A DNA stretch of 5,782 nucleotides from DATKDU01 sp035512595 (GTDB lineage Bacteria; Planctomycetota; Planctomycetia; Pirellulales; Pirellulaceae). Within the stretch, counting starts at the first letter, position 1. Each line of letters begins with the position of its first letter. The notes under the pieces are model-generated. The model searched no databases. It was given only the letters and a program-made list of their open reading frames with translations, and was not told where the DNA came from. Below, piece by piece: positions 1-5,767 of this stretch. The translations under genes and the position numbers were made by a program. Where the stretch lies: contig DATKDU010000449.1 of the NCBI GenBank assembly GCA_035512595.1, positions 1 to 5,782 of the forward strand, in the 5' to 3' direction.

Positions 1-3000
1 CGAGTGGGTTCCGACTCGCGGAGCGAGTCGACCACATTAGCGTCGATTGCCGCCGCCCGCAGCACGGAGCCGGCACGGCTGACCAAACTCGTTCGCGGCG
101 AGCTGGACTGGATCGTGATGAAGGCCCTGGAGAAGGACCGCAACCGGCGCTATGAGACGGCCAAGGACGTCGCCGCCGACGTGCAGCGCTATTTGGCGGA
201 TGAAGCCGTGCAGGCGTGTCCGCCGTCGGTGGGGTATCGGTTGCGGAAGTTTGTGCGGCGGAACAAGGGCGGCCTGGCGGCGGCCGCGGCCGCCCTGTTG
301 TTCATCGTGACGATTGCGGGCGGCCTGGGCTGGATCGTCCGCGACCGCGAAGCCCGGCAGACGCGCCTCGCCGGGCAGGTGGAGTTGATCCTCGAAGAAG
401 CGGATCGGATGGCGCGCCAACAGAAGTGGCCGGAAGCATTGGCCGCGGCGAAGCGTGCCGAGCCCCTCCTTGCCGCCGGTGAAGCGGACGAACAGACGCA
501 TGATCAGGTACGCCAAGTGCTCGCCGACCTCGAACTGGTCAAGCGGCTGGAAGAGGCTCGGTTCCTCGGGAGCCAAGTCGCGGACGGCACGTGGAATCGG
601 GCAGGCGCTGAGAGGGCCTACGCCAGCGCTTTCGCCGAGGCTGGATTCACCATCGAGGGGGTGACGGTCGGCAACGCCGCCGATCAGTTGCGGACGCATT
701 CGCGAATCGTGACCGAGCTTGCGGCGGCGCTGACTGGCTGGGCACAGATGCGGAAAGCGACCACGATGGGCGCCGACGAATCCAGCTGGCAGCACCTACT
801 GGCGGTGGCCGACGAAATCGACTCTGATCCGTGGCGCCGCAGCCTGCGTGCGGCATGGAAAAAGAAGGAAGAAGGAGCCGAGTCGCTCCGCCAACTGGCC
901 AACTCGGCCGATGTCCGCATCTTACCGCCATCGACGGTCGCATTGCTGGCAAACGCACTGCGGGATCGCATTTCTCCCGACGAGGCAGCGAAGCCGCTGC
1001 TGAGGGCGCAACAAGTATATCCGGCCGACTTCTCGATCAACTTCGAGCTGGCGGGGTGCCTGTCGAATTGCAGGCCGCAACGGTTGGACGAAGCGGTCAT
1101 CTTCTATCACGTCGCGCTGGGCCTTCGTCCCGGGCATCCTTTCGTCTTCAACAATCTTGGAGTTGTGCGGTTCGACCAGGGAAAACTGGACGAGGCTGTT
1201 GCCTGCTTCCGCAAGGCCATCGAATTCGAGCCGAGGCACGCCATGGCCCACTCCAACCTCGGCACCGTCCTGGGTAAGCAGAAGAAACTGAATGAGGCCA
1301 TTTGGCATTGCCGCAAGGCCATCGAACTTGACCCGAAAAGCGCCGCTGCGCACACGAACCTCGGCAATGCCGTGCTTGACCAAAAGAAGCTGAACGAGGC
1401 CTTCGCCCTTTACTATAAGGCGATTGAGCTGGATCCGGCCTCCGCCAAGCCCCACAACAACCTCGGATGGGCGCTTCAAAAGCAGGGGAAGCTGAATGAG
1501 GCCATTGCCTCCTACCAGAAGGCGATTGAACTCGACCCGACGTACACCTTGGCACATTGCAATCTCGGCAATGCCCTGTGCGATCAGGGGAAGCTGGACG
1601 AGGCCATCGCCTGCTTGCGCCAGGCGATCGAACGCGACCCGAAGTCGGCCATGCCGCACAATAACCTCGGCAACGCCCTGCGTGACCAGAAAAAGGTGGA
1701 CGAGGCGATCACCTGCTTCCGCAAGGCAATCGAACTCGACCCGAGATACGCCGCGGCTCACGCCAGCCTTGGTGACGCGTTGAGCATTCAAAATAAGTTT
1801 GAGCAGGCCGTCGCCTGTTGCCGCAAGGGCATCGAACTCGACCCGAAATCAGCCGCGGTCCACAATTGCCTTGGCGGCGTCCTCCATCGGCAGCAAAAGT
1901 TCGACGACGCCATCGTCTGCTTCAAGAAAGCCATCGAACTCGACCCCGAATTTGCGCCGGCCTACAGCAATCTCGGCACTGCCTTCGACGCCCAAAAGAA
2001 GTTCGATCAGGCAACCGGTTATTATCGCAAAGCGATCGAGCTCAACCCCAACGACGCGCTCGCTTACTCGAATCTGGGTAACACCCTCCGTAAGCAGGGC
2101 AAGCTCAGCGAAGCGGAGGGTTGGTTGCGCAAAGCGATCGAATTGGGCCCGAAGCTTGCCCTGGCGCACACGAATCTGGGAACCGTCCTTCGCAAGCAGG
2201 GAAAACTGGACGAGGCCCTCATCAGCTACCGTTGGGCCATCGAACTCGACCCGAAAGACGCGGCGGCCTACATCGGCCTCGGCAATATCCTGGGTGATCA
2301 GGGGAAGCCGGACGAGGCCATCGCCTGCTACCGCAAGGCCACCGAACTGGCCCCGAAATGCGCCTTGGCCCACACGAATCTCGGGATTGCCCTGGCGAAG
2401 CAAGGTAAGTTCGACGACGCCATCGCCTGGCTTCGTAAGGCCATCGAGCTGGATCCGAAAGACGCCGGCGCCCACAACAGCCTGGGCCTTGCCCTCAGGG
2501 ACCTACGGGACCCGACAAAGCTCGACGAGGCGATCGCCCACCTCCGTAAGGCCGTCGAGTTGGACCCGAAACGGGCCGGCAACCACTTGAACCTCGGACT
2601 TGCGTTGACTGACCAGGGGAAGCTCGACGAGGCCGCTGCTTGCTTACGCACGGCAATCCAACGCGACTCGAAATCGCCCGCGGGCTACAACTCCCTTGGT
2701 ATCGTGCTCTATCGACAGAAAAAGCACGACGACGCCATCGCCTGCTTCCGCAAGGCCATCGAACTCGACTCCAAAGACGCCAGGGCCCACAACAACCTGG
2801 GCATTGCCATCAGAGCTTTGACGCAGCGCTTGGCTGACGGTCCAGACGCCAAGGGGTGCGACGCCGTCACCCAGGTCGTCGAGCAGGTCGCCGGGGCGTA
2901 CGTGCGCCGCCTTGAGCAGTGGCCGCCGCCCGGCAATCACAACTGGCTTCTGAACGGGATGATCTACCTCTCGGCTGCCCGGCCCGAGGCGTACCGCCCA

Positions 3001-3456
3001 ACCTGTGTGCGGCTGGTGGAACAGTTTGGGCAGACGGACCAGCCCCAGGTTGCCGCTCTGCTGGTCTGGTGCTGCAAACTCCGCCCCGACGCGGTGGCCG
3101 ATTGGGACGCCGTCGTCCGGATGGGAGAGAAAGCCCTGGGCAAGCTGCCCGACAACCGTCGCCTGATGCACGACCTCGGCGCCGTGCTGTACCGGGCGGG
3201 CCGGTTCGAACAGGCCCTGGAGCGCTTGGAGGAAAGCGTCCGACTTCGTCCGGAGAAAAAGGCGGTCGTCTGGGATTGGCTATGGCTGGCGATGGTCCAC
3301 CACCGCTTGGGCGACACCGATAAAGCCCGCGATTGGCTCCGGCAAGCGCAGCAGTGGATTGACCAGCAGCGGGACCGCAACGTCGAGCTGGGATTGCTGC
3401 GAACCGAGGCGGAGGAATTGTTGAGAATCGAGCCGACAAAACCGAAGGGCAAATGA
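1..3456 (+). CDS. Transmembrane Ser/Thr protein kinase with long TPR array (3' part, start outside window)
   Basis: The frame is open from base 1 and ends at TGA 3454-3456; a GTG at base 4 is only an in-frame codon, not a credible start. Residues here are numbered from that GTG. Residues 31-85 (RGELDWIVMKALEKDRNRRY, then a DVQRYLADE and PPSVGYRLRKFVRR stretch) match the end of the catalytic C-lobe and juxtamembrane segment of planctomycete PknB-like kinases; ATP-binding and catalytic loops must lie upstream. Residues 91-113 are a hydrophobic membrane span. Residues 120-343 are a helical linker. A degenerate TPR at 344-378 precedes 16 tandem TPRs (379-925), and residues 1055-1120 hold about two more after a non-repeat C-terminal domain. 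By topology the kinase end is cytoplasmic and the TPR part lies beyond the membrane, probably binding partner proteins. The TPR and C-terminal parts resemble known planctomycete kinase-TPR proteins. Substrates cannot be inferred. Confident in family, not in role. Confidence 0.93.
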   Translation, partial: RVGSDSRSESTTLASIAAARSTEPARLTKLVRGELDWIVMKALEKDRNRRYETAKDVAADVQRYLADEAVQACPPSVGYRLRKFVRRNKGGLAAAAAALLFIVTIAGGLGWIVRDREARQTRLAGQVELILEEADRMARQQKWPEALAAAKRAEPLLAAGEADEQTHDQVRQVLADLELVKRLEEARFLGSQVADGTWNRAGAERAYASAFAEAGFTIEGVTVGNAADQLRTHSRIVTELAAALTGWAQMRKATTMGADESSWQHLLAVADEIDSDPWRRSLRAAWKKKEEGAESLRQLANSADVRILPPSTVALLANALRDRISPDEAAKPLLRAQQVYPADFSINFELAGCLSNCRPQRLDEAVIFYHVALGLRPGHPFVFNNLGVVRFDQGKLDEAVACFRKAIEFEPRHAMAHSNLGTVLGKQKKLNEAIWHCRKAIELDPKSAAAHTNLGNAVLDQKKLNEAFALYYKAIELDPASAKPHNNLGWALQKQGKLNEAIASYQKAIELDPTYTLAHCNLGNALCDQGKLDEAIACLRQAIERDPKSAMPHNNLGNALRDQKKVDEAITCFRKAIELDPRYAAAHASLGDALSIQNKFEQAVACCRKGIELDPKSAAVHNCLGGVLHRQQKFDDAIVCFKKAIELDPEFAPAYSNLGTAFDAQKKFDQATGYYRKAIELNPNDALAYSNLGNTLRKQGKLSEAEGWLRKAIELGPKLALAHTNLGTVLRKQGKLDEALISYRWAIELDPKDAAAYIGLGNILGDQGKPDEAIACYRKATELAPKCALAHTNLGIALAKQGKFDDAIAWLRKAIELDPKDAGAHNSLGLALRDLRDPTKLDEAIAHLRKAVELDPKRAGNHLNLGLALTDQGKLDEAAACLRTAIQRDSKSPAGYNSLGIVLYRQKKHDDAIACFRKAIELDSKDARAHNNLGIAIRALTQRLADGPDAKGCDAVTQVVEQVAGAYVRRLEQWPPPGNHNWLLNGMIYLSAARPEAYRPTCVRLVEQFGQTDQPQVAALLVWCCKLRPDAVADWDAVVRMGEKALGKLPDNRRLMHDLGAVLYRAGRFEQALERLEESVRLRPEKKAVVWDWLWLAMVHHRLGDTDKARDWLRQAQQWIDQQRDRNVELGLLRTEAEELLRIEPTKPKGK
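1138..2778 (+). repeat. Tandem 102-bp repeats encoding 16 TPR motifs
   Basis: Sixteen consecutive units encode 34-residue TPRs with the pattern AxAHxNLGxALxxQGKLDEAIACxRKAIELDPK; L7, G8, A20, A27 and P32 of the TPR consensus are kept in most units. Unit starts fall every 102 bp (1138, 1240, 1342 and so on), except that the unit at 2464-2574 is 111 bp long. Many units share near-identical DNA around the second helix (cgcaaggccatcgaactcga), so the array probably grew by unit duplication and may be difficult to assemble correctly from short reads. Confidence 0.9.
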
Positions 3457-3477
3457 GGGAACAGGGGGACAACGAAA

Positions 3478-3516
3478 GGCCGGTGAGCCTGCGTCGCCAA
3501 ACACATCTCACCGGCC
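3478..3516 (+). repeat. Near-palindromic intergenic repeat, copy 1
   Basis: A perfect 10-bp stem, GGCCGGTGAG (3478-3487) with CTCACCGGCC (3507-3516), encloses a 19-nt loop and lies 21 nt after the kinase-TPR stop codon. A related element lies at 5458-5502. The two share CCGGTGAGCC at the left, GCCAA in the loop exactly 6 nt later, and TCTCACCGG at the right. The second stem pair is G-C here and C-G in the other copy, so pairing is kept while sequence changes. There is no T-tract after the stem, so it is not a standard intrinsic terminator, though it could still end or stabilise the upstream transcript. Confidence 0.75.
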
Positions 3517-3529
3517 GGGGATGCCAACG

Positions 3530-3586
3530 CCGGGCTCACGGTCTGCGCGCCCGGACGATGGCTTTTTGATTCTACTGCGCGGACCG
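3530..3586 (+). promoter_or_regulatory. Candidate pseudoknot leader RNA, copy A
   Basis: Stem 1 is CCGGGC (3530-3535) with GCCCGG (3549-3554). The loop of stem 1 contains CGGTCTGCGC (3539-3548), which pairs with GCGCGGACCG (3577-3586) through 10 bp including one T-G wobble. The result is an H-type pseudoknot: 3 nt in the first crossing loop, no unpaired base between the stems, and a 22-nt last loop that holds CTTTTT. The 3' arm ends 10 nt before the Shine-Dalgarno of the next gene. A related sequence sits in the same place before the following gene (4182-4239) and can form the same fold. A cis-acting regulatory RNA is inferred; no ligand or known class is recognised. A DNA-level element is the main alternative. 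Confidence 0.5.
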
Positions 3587-3595
3587 ATAACGAAA

Positions 3596-3602
3596 AGAGG
3601 GA
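3596..3602 (+). promoter_or_regulatory. Ribosome binding site of the small exported protein gene
   Basis: AGAGGGA lies about 8 nt before ATG 3610 and decides the start over the internal ATG at 3658. Part of it (GGGA, 3599-3602) could pair with TCCC (3606-3609), a small 4-bp hairpin covering the site. Confidence 0.7.
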
Positions 3603-3609
3603 AACTCCC

Positions 3610-4164
3610 ATGTCTGCTTCGTCTTTCAAAGCCTTCCGGGTCGCGATTTCAACCATCATGGTCTGCGCCGCGCTGCTGTCCGGCGCGTCGAAACCCGTCT
3701 GTGGAGAGGAACCCGTCGGCGTCGTTCGCACCTTTGCCGTCGAGGTCGCGGGGCTGTCGAGCGCCCCCGATTTCCTCAGCGACCAGTCGCTGGGAGTGGT
3801 CGTCGCCCCCGCTGACCCACAGAGCAGCCCCGCATTCCTCCGTTTCACCGCGGTCAATTCGGATGAGCGGTTTGACTCCACCGTCTGGGAGCACCGCCAC
3901 GTGATGCACATCACGACGGAGGGAGCCGCTATCCCTGGCGCGGTTTTCTGGCTGCTGACACCGGACACGCCGGCACCTCCGCCGCAAGGGGCGCACACGT
4001 TCACGGGACCGGACAGCCCGTTCATCCTCAGCCAGGAACTCATCTACATCAAACAGTGCACGTCGACCACTTGCCCCTTCGATTACACCGGCACAGTTAC
4101 AGTCGGCACCGCAACGGACAATGACAGCTTGCTCGTCGTGGTGACCGCCGTCTTTTCGGATTGA
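3610..4164 (+). CDS. Small exported protein of unknown family
   Basis: A 184-residue protein that I do not recognise. The ATG is supported by a good Shine-Dalgarno (AGAGGGA) and by the signal peptide it creates: a short N-region with K7 and R10, a hydrophobic core at about 11-24 (VAISTIMVCAALLS), and a likely signal peptidase I cut near residues 27-33. No lipobox precedes C31. The mature part has alternating hydrophobic strands (VRTFAVEVAGL, LGVVVAP, AVFWLLTP, GTVTVGTATDNDSLLVVVTAVF), suggesting an all-beta domain. C150 and C155 (CTSTTC) could form a disulfide outside the cytoplasm. A proline-rich turn (PDTPAPPPQ) sits at 118-126. It lies 97 nt upstream of the HAF-repeat gene and both have related leaders, so joint control is likely. 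No enzyme motif is visible. Confident it is a real exported protein; function unknown. Confidence 0.85.
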   Translation: MSASSFKAFRVAISTIMVCAALLSGASKPVCGEEPVGVVRTFAVEVAGLSSAPDFLSDQSLGVVVAPADPQSSPAFLRFTAVNSDERFDSTVWEHRHVMHITTEGAAIPGAVFWLLTPDTPAPPPQGAHTFTGPDSPFILSQELIYIKQCTSTTCPFDYTGTVTVGTATDNDSLLVVVTAVFSD

Positions 4165-4181
4165 ATCAGAAGTCCGCCGGA

Positions 4182-4239
4182 ACCCGGTGCACGGTCCGCG
4201 CGCCGGGTGGATCGGCCTTTTTCATCGTGCGGCGCGGAC
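4182..4239 (+). promoter_or_regulatory. Candidate pseudoknot leader RNA, copy B
   Basis: This repeats the architecture of copy A. Stem 1 is ACCCGG (4182-4187) with CCGGGT (4203-4208). GTCCGCGC in its loop (4194-4201) pairs perfectly with GCGCGGAC (4232-4239). The last loop is 23 nt and again holds CTTTTT. Shared blocks with copy A are ACGGTCYGCGCGCC, GAT, CTTTTT and GCGCGGAC. Two differences keep pairing: stem 1 pair C4185-G4205 is G3532-C3552 in copy A, and C4197-G4236 is a T-G wobble there. The distance from the structure to the start codon is almost the same. The sequence could also fold as a simple 9-bp hairpin (4182-4190 with 4200-4208), which would compete with part of stem 2. Confidence 0.5.
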
Positions 4240-4249
4240 GAATTGGAAT

Positions 4250-4255
4250 AGGAAA
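4250..4255 (+). promoter_or_regulatory. Ribosome binding site of the HAF-repeat gene
   Basis: AGGAAA lies 6 nt before ATG 4262. It selects this start over the in-frame GTG at 4187, which sits inside the leader stem, has no ribosome site and would place 25 non-hydrophobic residues before the signal peptide. Confidence 0.75.
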
Positions 4256-4261
4256 CCAGCC

Positions 4262-5389
4262 ATGATCCAAAACTGGAAATTCCCGGCAGCACTTGCGGCG
4301 CTGGCCGCCGTCGGTATTTGTTGTTTGTCGGCCTCTTGGGCCGAGCCGCCAACCGGCGGGAAAAATGCAAGCCCCTCCTACCAAATCGTCGAGCTCGACA
4401 GCGCCGACGGGCTGCTGTCCGCCGGTGCGGAATATATCAATAACGGGGGGCTCGTCGTCGGCGGCGTCCATGACCTCTTTTTGGACGACAACCGTGCTGC
4501 ATGCTGGACACTCGCTGCGGACGGCGCGACGGTAACCTCGACGCTGCAACTGCTGGACGGGGGCTCCGCGGCTTTCGGCGTGAATGACGCTGGCGAGATC
4601 GTGGGGGAACTCGACGGCAATGCCGTTTATTGGCGAAATCGAGATGCGACGGCGATCGTGCTTCCGGCATCGCCGGTGTTCAACGCTGCAAGCGGGGCGA
4701 TCGCCATCAACGATAACGGCGTCATCTGCGGCTGGGCGCGTGAGCCGGACGGGCTGCAGGTTGCCGTCGTCTGGCGCGTCAACGTGAATGCAATGGATGA
4801 CACGGTGTCGATTTACGGACCTAGCGTTCTCCCGCAGTTCTCGCCCGATCATCACTACGCGGCGGCGATCAGCGACAACGTTGCTGGCGATGCACTGGTG
4901 GCCGGCGGCTCCTTTGGCGGCGACGTCTCGGTCGCCCGCGCCTGGGTCATCCGGTCCCATCCGGACGGGACGGTGGGTGTCCACGACGGTCCGATCACGC
5001 TGGATGTCGGTAATGCCCGCGGCGTCAACGACAACGGATTAATTTGCGGACACGCCGCCCCGGACGCGGTTGTTTGGGATTTCCTGTCGGGAGCGCGGCA
5101 AACGCTCGATCGAACCGGTTCACGCGGCAAGACGTATAGCACCGCCCAGGGCAATGCCATCAACTCGGCCGGCGCCGTGGCAGGATACGCCACCGCTGAA
5201 CTGAAGCCCGCGGCCGTCGTCTGGCCCAGCCCGGATGCACCAATGATCGTGCTCGACAAGTTTCTCAAGAACAGCGCGATCAGCGAGCTGAACTACGCCA
5301 AGGCGGTGAACGACTCCGGCTACGTCGTGGGCTCAGGATGGGATGGCGATCGAAAAATGCACATTGGGTTTTTGGCCATCCCGAAGTAG
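4262..5389 (+). CDS. Exported HAF-repeat protein, probably seven-bladed
   Basis: A 375-residue protein. Residues 1-27 are a signal peptide (K6, hydrophobic core 8-22, cut after SASWA), so the mature protein is extracytoplasmic. The rest holds seven copies of the motif (I/V)NDxGxVxG known from 'probable extracellular repeat, HAF family' proteins: 59-68, 107-116, 149-158, 203-216 (degenerate), 255-264, 300-309 and 349-358. All but the last are followed 17-25 residues later by a hydrophobic strand with Trp (AACWT, AVYWR, AVVWR, ARAWV, AVVWD, AVVWP); the seventh has IGFLA. The period is 42-54 residues, which suits a seven-bladed propeller-like fold. No catalytic motif or anchor is seen; the chain ends with the last repeat. 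Such proteins are generally of unknown function; a binding or surface role is only inference. It follows the small exported gene and shares its leader type. Confidence 0.88.
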   Translation: MIQNWKFPAALAALAAVGICCLSASWAEPPTGGKNASPSYQIVELDSADGLLSAGAEYINNGGLVVGGVHDLFLDDNRAACWTLAADGATVTSTLQLLDGGSAAFGVNDAGEIVGELDGNAVYWRNRDATAIVLPASPVFNAASGAIAINDNGVICGWAREPDGLQVAVVWRVNVNAMDDTVSIYGPSVLPQFSPDHHYAAAISDNVAGDALVAGGSFGGDVSVARAWVIRSHPDGTVGVHDGPITLDVGNARGVNDNGLICGHAAPDAVVWDFLSGARQTLDRTGSRGKTYSTAQGNAINSAGAVAGYATAELKPAAVVWPSPDAPMIVLDKFLKNSAISELNYAKAVNDSGYVVGSGWDGDRKMHIGFLAIPK

Positions 5390-5457
5390 GCGGCGTGGCG
5401 GCAGAAACACTCTCGCCAATGGAACCGCAGCACCATCCACAGCAGACCACGAGAAAA

Positions 5458-5502
5458 TCGCCCGGTGAGCCGTTAGCGCCAAGTAAACCTCTCACCGGGC
5501 GA
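5458..5502 (+). repeat. Near-palindromic intergenic repeat, copy 2
   Basis: A perfect 12-bp stem, TCGCCCGGTGAG (5458-5469) with CTCACCGGGCGA (5491-5502), encloses a 21-nt loop, 68 nt after the HAF gene stop. It has the same orientation and loop landmarks as copy 1 at 3478-3516, with two extra outer pairs. No T-tract follows. The 68 nt between the stop and this repeat show nothing I can recognise. Confidence 0.75.
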
Positions 5503-5526
5503 AGGGAGCCGTGCCTTCTCTTTCAT

Positions 5527-5540
5527 GCATGGCCCCATGC
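5527..5540 (+). promoter_or_regulatory. Possible operator dyad upstream of the sigma-factor start
   Basis: GCATGG (5527-5532) and CCATGC (5535-5540) form a perfect inverted repeat with a 2-bp centre, 7 bp upstream of the TATAAT at 5548. The 2-nt spacer is too short for a full RNA hairpin, so a protein-binding site over the -35 region is the better reading. Based on symmetry and position only. Confidence 0.25.
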
Positions 5541-5541
5541 C

Positions 5542-5560
5542 GGCGGCTATAATTGCCGCC
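5542..5560 (+). promoter_or_regulatory. TATAAT promoter inside an inverted repeat abutting the start codon
   Basis: GGCGGC (5542-5547) and GCCGCC (5555-5560) are perfect inverted arms around TATAATT (5548-5554). TATAAT is a perfect -10 box ending 7 nt before ATG 5561, so transcription would begin at or next to the A of the start codon. There is no Shine-Dalgarno before this ATG, which fits a leaderless mRNA. No good -35 box is seen at 16-18 nt spacing (atgcat at 17), so either an extended or activator-dependent promoter would be needed. Confidence 0.45.
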
Positions 5561-5767
5561 ATGTCCGACGTCACCCGCATCCTGTCCCAGATCGATTCCG
5601 GAGATCCCGCCGCCGCCGAACGGTTACTGCCGCTGGTCTATGACGAGCTGCGGAAGCTGGCGGCGGCCAAGCTCGCCCACGAGAAGCCGGGACAGACGCT
5701 GCGGGACGGCTACTCAGAAGGGCTTGGAATCCCCACTGCGCCGCGACTCACTCCTCCAGCAGCTTGA
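5561..5767 (+). pseudogene. ECF-type sigma factor, N-terminal fragment (disrupted)
   Basis: From ATG 5561, residues 1-47 (MSDVTRILSQIDSGDPAAAE, then LLPLVYDELRKLAAAKLA and EKPGQTL) match the start of planctomycete ECF sigma factors of the Sigma70_ECF (PF07638-like) group. In the family this continues with a QATALVHEAYLRLV-type segment into regions 2 and 4. Here it changes abruptly to RDGYSEGLGIPTAPRLTPPAA and stops at TGA 5765-5767, giving 68 residues instead of roughly 180-200. None of the three forward frames after about 5702 restores the family sequence, so a simple frameshift does not explain it. Core-polymerase and promoter-binding regions are missing, so the product cannot act as a sigma factor. 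Such genes commonly precede kinase genes like the one at the left end. Cause: insertion, deletion junction or an assembly break near the sequence end. Confidence 0.75.

Noticed and set aside
922..1791. 289-codon open frame on the minus strand
   Set aside because: It lies antisense to the TPR repeats and its periodic sequence is simply the complement of the repeat; no ribosome site or family resemblance.
1138..2778. CRISPR-like or satellite DNA repeat
   Set aside because: The 102-bp periodicity is fully explained by in-frame 34-residue TPR coding.
3530..3567. Intrinsic terminator made of the first leader stem plus TTTTT
   Set aside because: The T-tract begins about 8 nt after the stem instead of directly following it (the same in copy B), which is poor for a standard terminator; the pseudoknot explains more of the conserved bases.
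3566..3593. TTGATT ... TAACGA as a sigma70-type promoter in leader A
   Set aside because: The -10 match is poor and neither element is kept in leader B.
2964..4043. 359-codon open frame on the minus strand
   Set aside because: It spans the kinase C-terminus, an intergenic region and the small exported gene; a product of GC-rich shadow coding with low-complexity Ser/Arg composition.
4187..4261. Upstream GTG start adding 25 residues to the HAF protein
   Set aside because: The GTG sits in the leader stem without a ribosome site, and the extension would bury the signal peptide; ATG 4262 with AGGAAA is much better.
4166..4984. 272-codon open frame on the minus strand
   Set aside because: It is antisense to the HAF-repeat gene, whose signal peptide, ribosome site and repeats make the plus strand the coding strand.
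5501..5523. GAAGG / CCTTC hairpin followed by TCTTTC as a terminator
   Set aside because: Only 5 bp, overlaps the end of repeat copy 2, and the following tract is interrupted by C.
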